Shown here one piece after another: positions 6,287 to 8,289 of a DNA stretch of 8,289 nt (within the stretch, counting starts at the first letter, position 1; every line of letters begins with the position of its first letter). The notes beneath the pieces are model-generated. The model worked only from the letters and a program-made list of their open reading frames with translations, was not told the DNA's origin and made no database searches. Made by a program: the position numbers and the translations under genes. Origin of the DNA: an uncultured Rhodospirillaceae bacterium (GTDB lineage: Bacteria > Pseudomonadota > Alphaproteobacteria > Rhodospirillales > UBA2165); assembly GCA_913054205.1 (NCBI GenBank), contig CAJXJM010000092.1, positions 1-8,289 of the forward strand, read 5' to 3'.

Positions 6287-6730
6287 ATGTCGCAAATTCA
6301 CGCATCGGCAATCAGTATAGACGGAGCTGGGGTCTTGCTCCGAGGCCCTTCGGCCTGCGGTAAATCTGATCTCGCTTTGCGCCTAGTTGATCAGCTCGAT
6401 GGTGGCGCTCAATTGATTGCAGATGATCGGGTCGATGCCAATACTATCGAGGGCAACGTTCAATTATCCGCACCGGAAACTCTATATGGAATGATCGAGG
6501 TGCGGGGATTGGGAATTGTGAAGTTAGAGACTATTGCTGAGGCACCGCTTCGTCTGATTGTTGATCTAAAACCTTACGCAGAAATTGACCGCATGCCGGA
6601 ACCACAGGAAGATGAGATTGAAGGCGTGTCGGTGCCGGTGATCGAGATTGATCCTTTCGAAACATCGGCCATCGCAAAAATAAAAATCGCATTGCAGATA
6701 TTGGATGGAAAGGCGAGCTTGTTGGAATGA
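6287..6730 (+). CDS. hprK: HPr kinase/phosphorylase, short alphaproteobacterial form
   Basis: A 147-residue HprK consisting of the catalytic domain only; Firmicute enzymes are about 310 residues with an extra N-terminal domain, whereas alphaproteobacterial ones are typically this short. The enzyme phosphorylates (and in many species dephosphorylates) Ser46 of HPr. Visible motifs: Walker A GPSACGKS (20-27), LIADDRV with the acidic pair Asp46-Asp47, and the family signature MIEVRGLGIV (69-78). I chose ATG at 6287, 10 bp after the chvG stop, because the family motif MSQIHASAI begins there; an in-frame TTG at 6239 would overlap chvG by 38 bp. The ribosome site is poor (CGGG), suggesting translational coupling to chvG. 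Its stop overlaps the rapZ start (ATGA at 6727-6730), and its presumed substrate HPr is encoded three genes downstream with Ser46 intact. Confidence 0.92.
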   Translation: MSQIHASAISIDGAGVLLRGPSACGKSDLALRLVDQLDGGAQLIADDRVDANTIEGNVQLSAPETLYGMIEVRGLGIVKLETIAEAPLRLIVDLKPYAEIDRMPEPQEDEIEGVSVPVIEIDPFETSAIAKIKIALQILDGKASLLE

Positions 6731-7623
6731 CATCGAAAAGCCCACAGCAATCAGATCAAATTGAAGCGGTGATTGTGACCGGCATGTCGGGCGCTGGAAA
6801 ATCATCAGCCTTAAAAGCATTTGAAGACTTAAACTTCGAGGCCATCGACAACGTACCGCTTTCCTTGCTTGAGCTAATTTTGACAGGCGGTCAGAAACAA
6901 CTGGACGTCCCCGGATTTGAGCGCCCGATTGCCGTCGGTGTTGATATTCGCACCCGCGATTTTGGTGTTGATGAGTTTTTAAATCGCTTTGATCAAATCA
7001 CCAGCGAGAATGACATCAATGCCCAAATTCTGTTTATTGATTGTGACGATGACGTTTTGCACCGCCGCTACGAAGAGACCCGCCATCGCCACCCCATGGC
7101 GATGGACCGGCCTGTTGCAGATGGTATTAAACGTGAGCGGAAATTGGTTTTGCCCTTGCGGGGACGCGCCGATATTGTCATCGACACAACCGGCATTGGA
7201 CCGGGTGAGCTTAAAACTATTCTTCAAGCGCAATTTGCCAGCAATGCCAAACACGAGCTTACGGTATTTGTAACCTCGTTTTCCTACCGAGCCGGATTGC
7301 CACGCGAGGCTGATCTGGTTTTAGATGTGCGGTTTTTACGCAATCCTCATTACGAAAGCGAGCTTCGAGATTTAAGTGGCCGAGATGCTGCCGTTGGTGA
7401 CTACGTAAAACAAGATGAAGCCTTTGCGCCTTTTTTTGAAAACCTTACCCGAATGTTGGAGCCCCTGATGCCGCGTTATCAGGCAGAAGGTAAAAGCTAT
7501 CTTACCATTGCATTTGGCTGTACAGGCGGGCGACACCGGTCGGTGTTCGTTGCAGAGCAGCTTGCGATGTGGTTTGACAAAGCCGGTCTTCAGGCGCAAT
7601 TAAATCACCGGGATTTGGAGTAA
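6727..7623 (+). CDS. rapZ: RapZ/YvcJ family P-loop nucleotide-binding protein
   Basis: A full-length 298-residue member of the RapZ (YhbJ/YvcJ) family. The N-terminal P-loop domain has Walker A GMSGAGKS (19-26) followed by ALKAFEDLNFEAIDNVP, and a Walker B-like ILFIDCDD (101-108). The C-terminal domain carries SFSYRAGLPREADLVLDVRFLRNPHY in pieces (184-209) and the signature GCTGGRHRSV (264-273). In E. coli RapZ is an adaptor that directs RNase E to the sRNA GlmZ and senses glucosamine-6-phosphate; B. subtilis YvcJ hydrolyses nucleotides. The GlmY/GlmZ sRNAs are not expected in alphaproteobacteria, so the target here is unknown. Its ATG overlaps the hprK stop by four bases, strongly suggesting translational coupling. 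Location beside hprK and ptsH fits a link between PTS state and cell-envelope precursor supply. Confidence 0.94.
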   Translation: MTSKSPQQSDQIEAVIVTGMSGAGKSSALKAFEDLNFEAIDNVPLSLLELILTGGQKQLDVPGFERPIAVGVDIRTRDFGVDEFLNRFDQITSENDINAQILFIDCDDDVLHRRYEETRHRHPMAMDRPVADGIKRERKLVLPLRGRADIVIDTTGIGPGELKTILQAQFASNAKHELTVFVTSFSYRAGLPREADLVLDVRFLRNPHYESELRDLSGRDAAVGDYVKQDEAFAPFFENLTRMLEPLMPRYQAEGKSYLTIAFGCTGGRHRSVFVAEQLAMWFDKAGLQAQLNHRDLE

Positions 7624-7638
7624 AGGTAAAGCGATAAA

Positions 7639-8046
7639 ATGATTGGTTTGGTTCTCGTCACTCACGGCCATTTGGCAGATGAACTCATCTCCGCGATGGA
7701 GCATGTAGTTGGCCCGCAGGAGAATGTTGCGGCGATATGCATTGGCCCGGATGACGATATGGAACAACGCCGCTCTGATATTCTACAAGCCGTGACCGAT
7801 GTGAGTTCAGACGATGGTGTTGTGCTGTTTACCGATATGTTTGGTGGCACACCGTCCAATCTTGCTATTTCGGTTATGGACCGCGCTAACGCAGAAGTGA
7901 TTGCCGGCGCTAATCTGCCAATGCTGGTCAAATTTGCCAGTTGCCGGGACAAATGCGATCTTGAGGAATGTGTTGCCAAGGCTCAGGAAGCCGGCAAAAA
8001 ATACATCAATGTTGCGTCCCAATTATTAGCCAAAGAAAAAAAGTAA
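7639..8046 (+). CDS. manX: mannose-family PTS EIIA component
   Basis: A 135-residue single-domain EIIA of the mannose/sorbose family; E. coli ManX is an EIIA-EIIB fusion, so this is the IIA part alone. The phospho-accepting histidine is His9 in LVLVTHGHLADEL. Family motifs VVLFTDMFGGTPSNLA (61-76) and GANLPML (90-96) are present; Asp66 of the first is the conserved acidic partner of the active histidine. The tail ends in lysines (KEKK). It starts 15 bp after rapZ and is followed 19 bp later by the HPr gene. No EIIB, C or D genes are seen, so it probably receives phosphate from HPr for regulation rather than sugar uptake; the exact output is unknown. The name manX is used in rhizobia for the gene in this position. 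Confidence 0.92.
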   Translation: MIGLVLVTHGHLADELISAMEHVVGPQENVAAICIGPDDDMEQRRSDILQAVTDVSSDDGVVLFTDMFGGTPSNLAISVMDRANAEVIAGANLPMLVKFASCRDKCDLEECVAKAQEAGKKYINVASQLLAKEKK

Positions 8047-8065
8047 ATTCGGGCGGTATTGACGA

Positions 8066-8289
8066 TTGAGTGAAGCCACCCTGACAATTTGCAATCAACG
8101 CGGCCTGCACGCGCGGGCGGCGGCTAAATTCGTAAAACTTGTTGGCGAGTTTGAGGCCGAAGTTTTGGTATCGAAAGACGGTCAGGAAGTTTCCGGCCTC
8201 TCGATCATGGGTTTGATGATGCTGGCGGCAGCGCCGGGTGATAAAATTGAAGTAAAAACCTCTGGCACAGACGAACAGGCGGTCTTGCA
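8066..8289 (+). CDS. ptsH: HPr phosphocarrier protein (cut by window edge)
   Basis: The visible part is 74 codons of an HPr of roughly 85-95 residues. It carries His15 in NQRGLHARAA, the site phosphorylated by enzyme I, and Ser46 in GLSIMGLMMLAA, the HprK target; both sites are intact. The start must be TTG at 8066, because an in-frame TGA stands at 8060-8062 and no ATG or GTG precedes the conserved TLTICNQRG; GGGCGG lies upstream as a possible ribosome site. The gene is 19 bp past manX, ending the visible operon. Enzyme I is not in the window and would be encoded elsewhere or further right. Confidence 0.93.
   Translation, partial: MSEATLTICNQRGLHARAAAKFVKLVGEFEAEVLVSKDGQEVSGLSIMGLMMLAAAPGDKIEVKTSGTDEQAVL

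Noticed and set aside
1..8289. Mobile elements, CRISPR arrays, tRNA or rRNA genes.
   Set aside because: No transposase or integrase motifs, no regularly spaced repeats and no tRNA-like cloverleaf or rRNA sequence was seen on either strand.

Overview
The window looks like chromosomal DNA of an alphaproteobacterium, probably outside the Rhizobiales. The reasons are a ChvI/ChvG two-component pair followed by a short, kinase-domain-only HPr kinase, RapZ, a mannose-type EIIA and HPr, a gene order typical of that class. Base composition is intermediate by eye in the genes and clearly AT-rich in the intergenic gaps. I see no rRNA, tRNA, CRISPR array, insertion sequence or phage gene. This is mostly a conserved housekeeping and regulatory locus. 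The unexplained signals are in the intergenic DNA, in two poorly characterised genes, and in the gene order around PEP carboxykinase.

Left half (1-3635), all on the minus strand: a MetE/UROD-like gene cut by the window edge (1-258) lies 18 bp downstream of a complete GTP-dependent PEP carboxykinase gene (277-2109), probably as one transcript. The pckG promoter region holds a perfect 16-bp palindrome directly abutting the best -10 candidate. Upstream are an orphan small bitopic membrane protein with a coiled-coil-like tail (2349-2690) and a HugZ-like FMN split-barrel protein (2886-3635), each with its own promoter candidate.

Divergent intergenic region (3636-3798): a 21-bp inverted repeat carries a TTGACA hexamer on each strand, so it could be a shared operator for the leftward HugZ-like gene and the rightward chvI unit. 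A nested pair of inverted repeats lies between it and chvI.

Right half (3799-8289), all on the plus strand: chvI, chvG, hprK, rapZ, manX-like EIIA and ptsH (cut by the edge) follow each other with gaps of at most 33 bp and one 4-bp overlap, so they read as one operon. ChvG would sense the envelope and phosphorylate ChvI. HPr (His15 and Ser46 both present) would pass phosphate to EIIA and be modified on Ser46 by HprK. RapZ belongs to a P-loop family tied to cell-wall precursor control in enterobacteria. No EIIB/C/D permease is visible, which fits a regulatory rather than a transport PTS. In Agrobacterium and relatives the ChvG-ChvI system is known to control pckA, so gluconeogenesis, envelope stress and PTS signalling are plausibly linked here too, although the PEPCK here is of the GTP rather than the ATP type.
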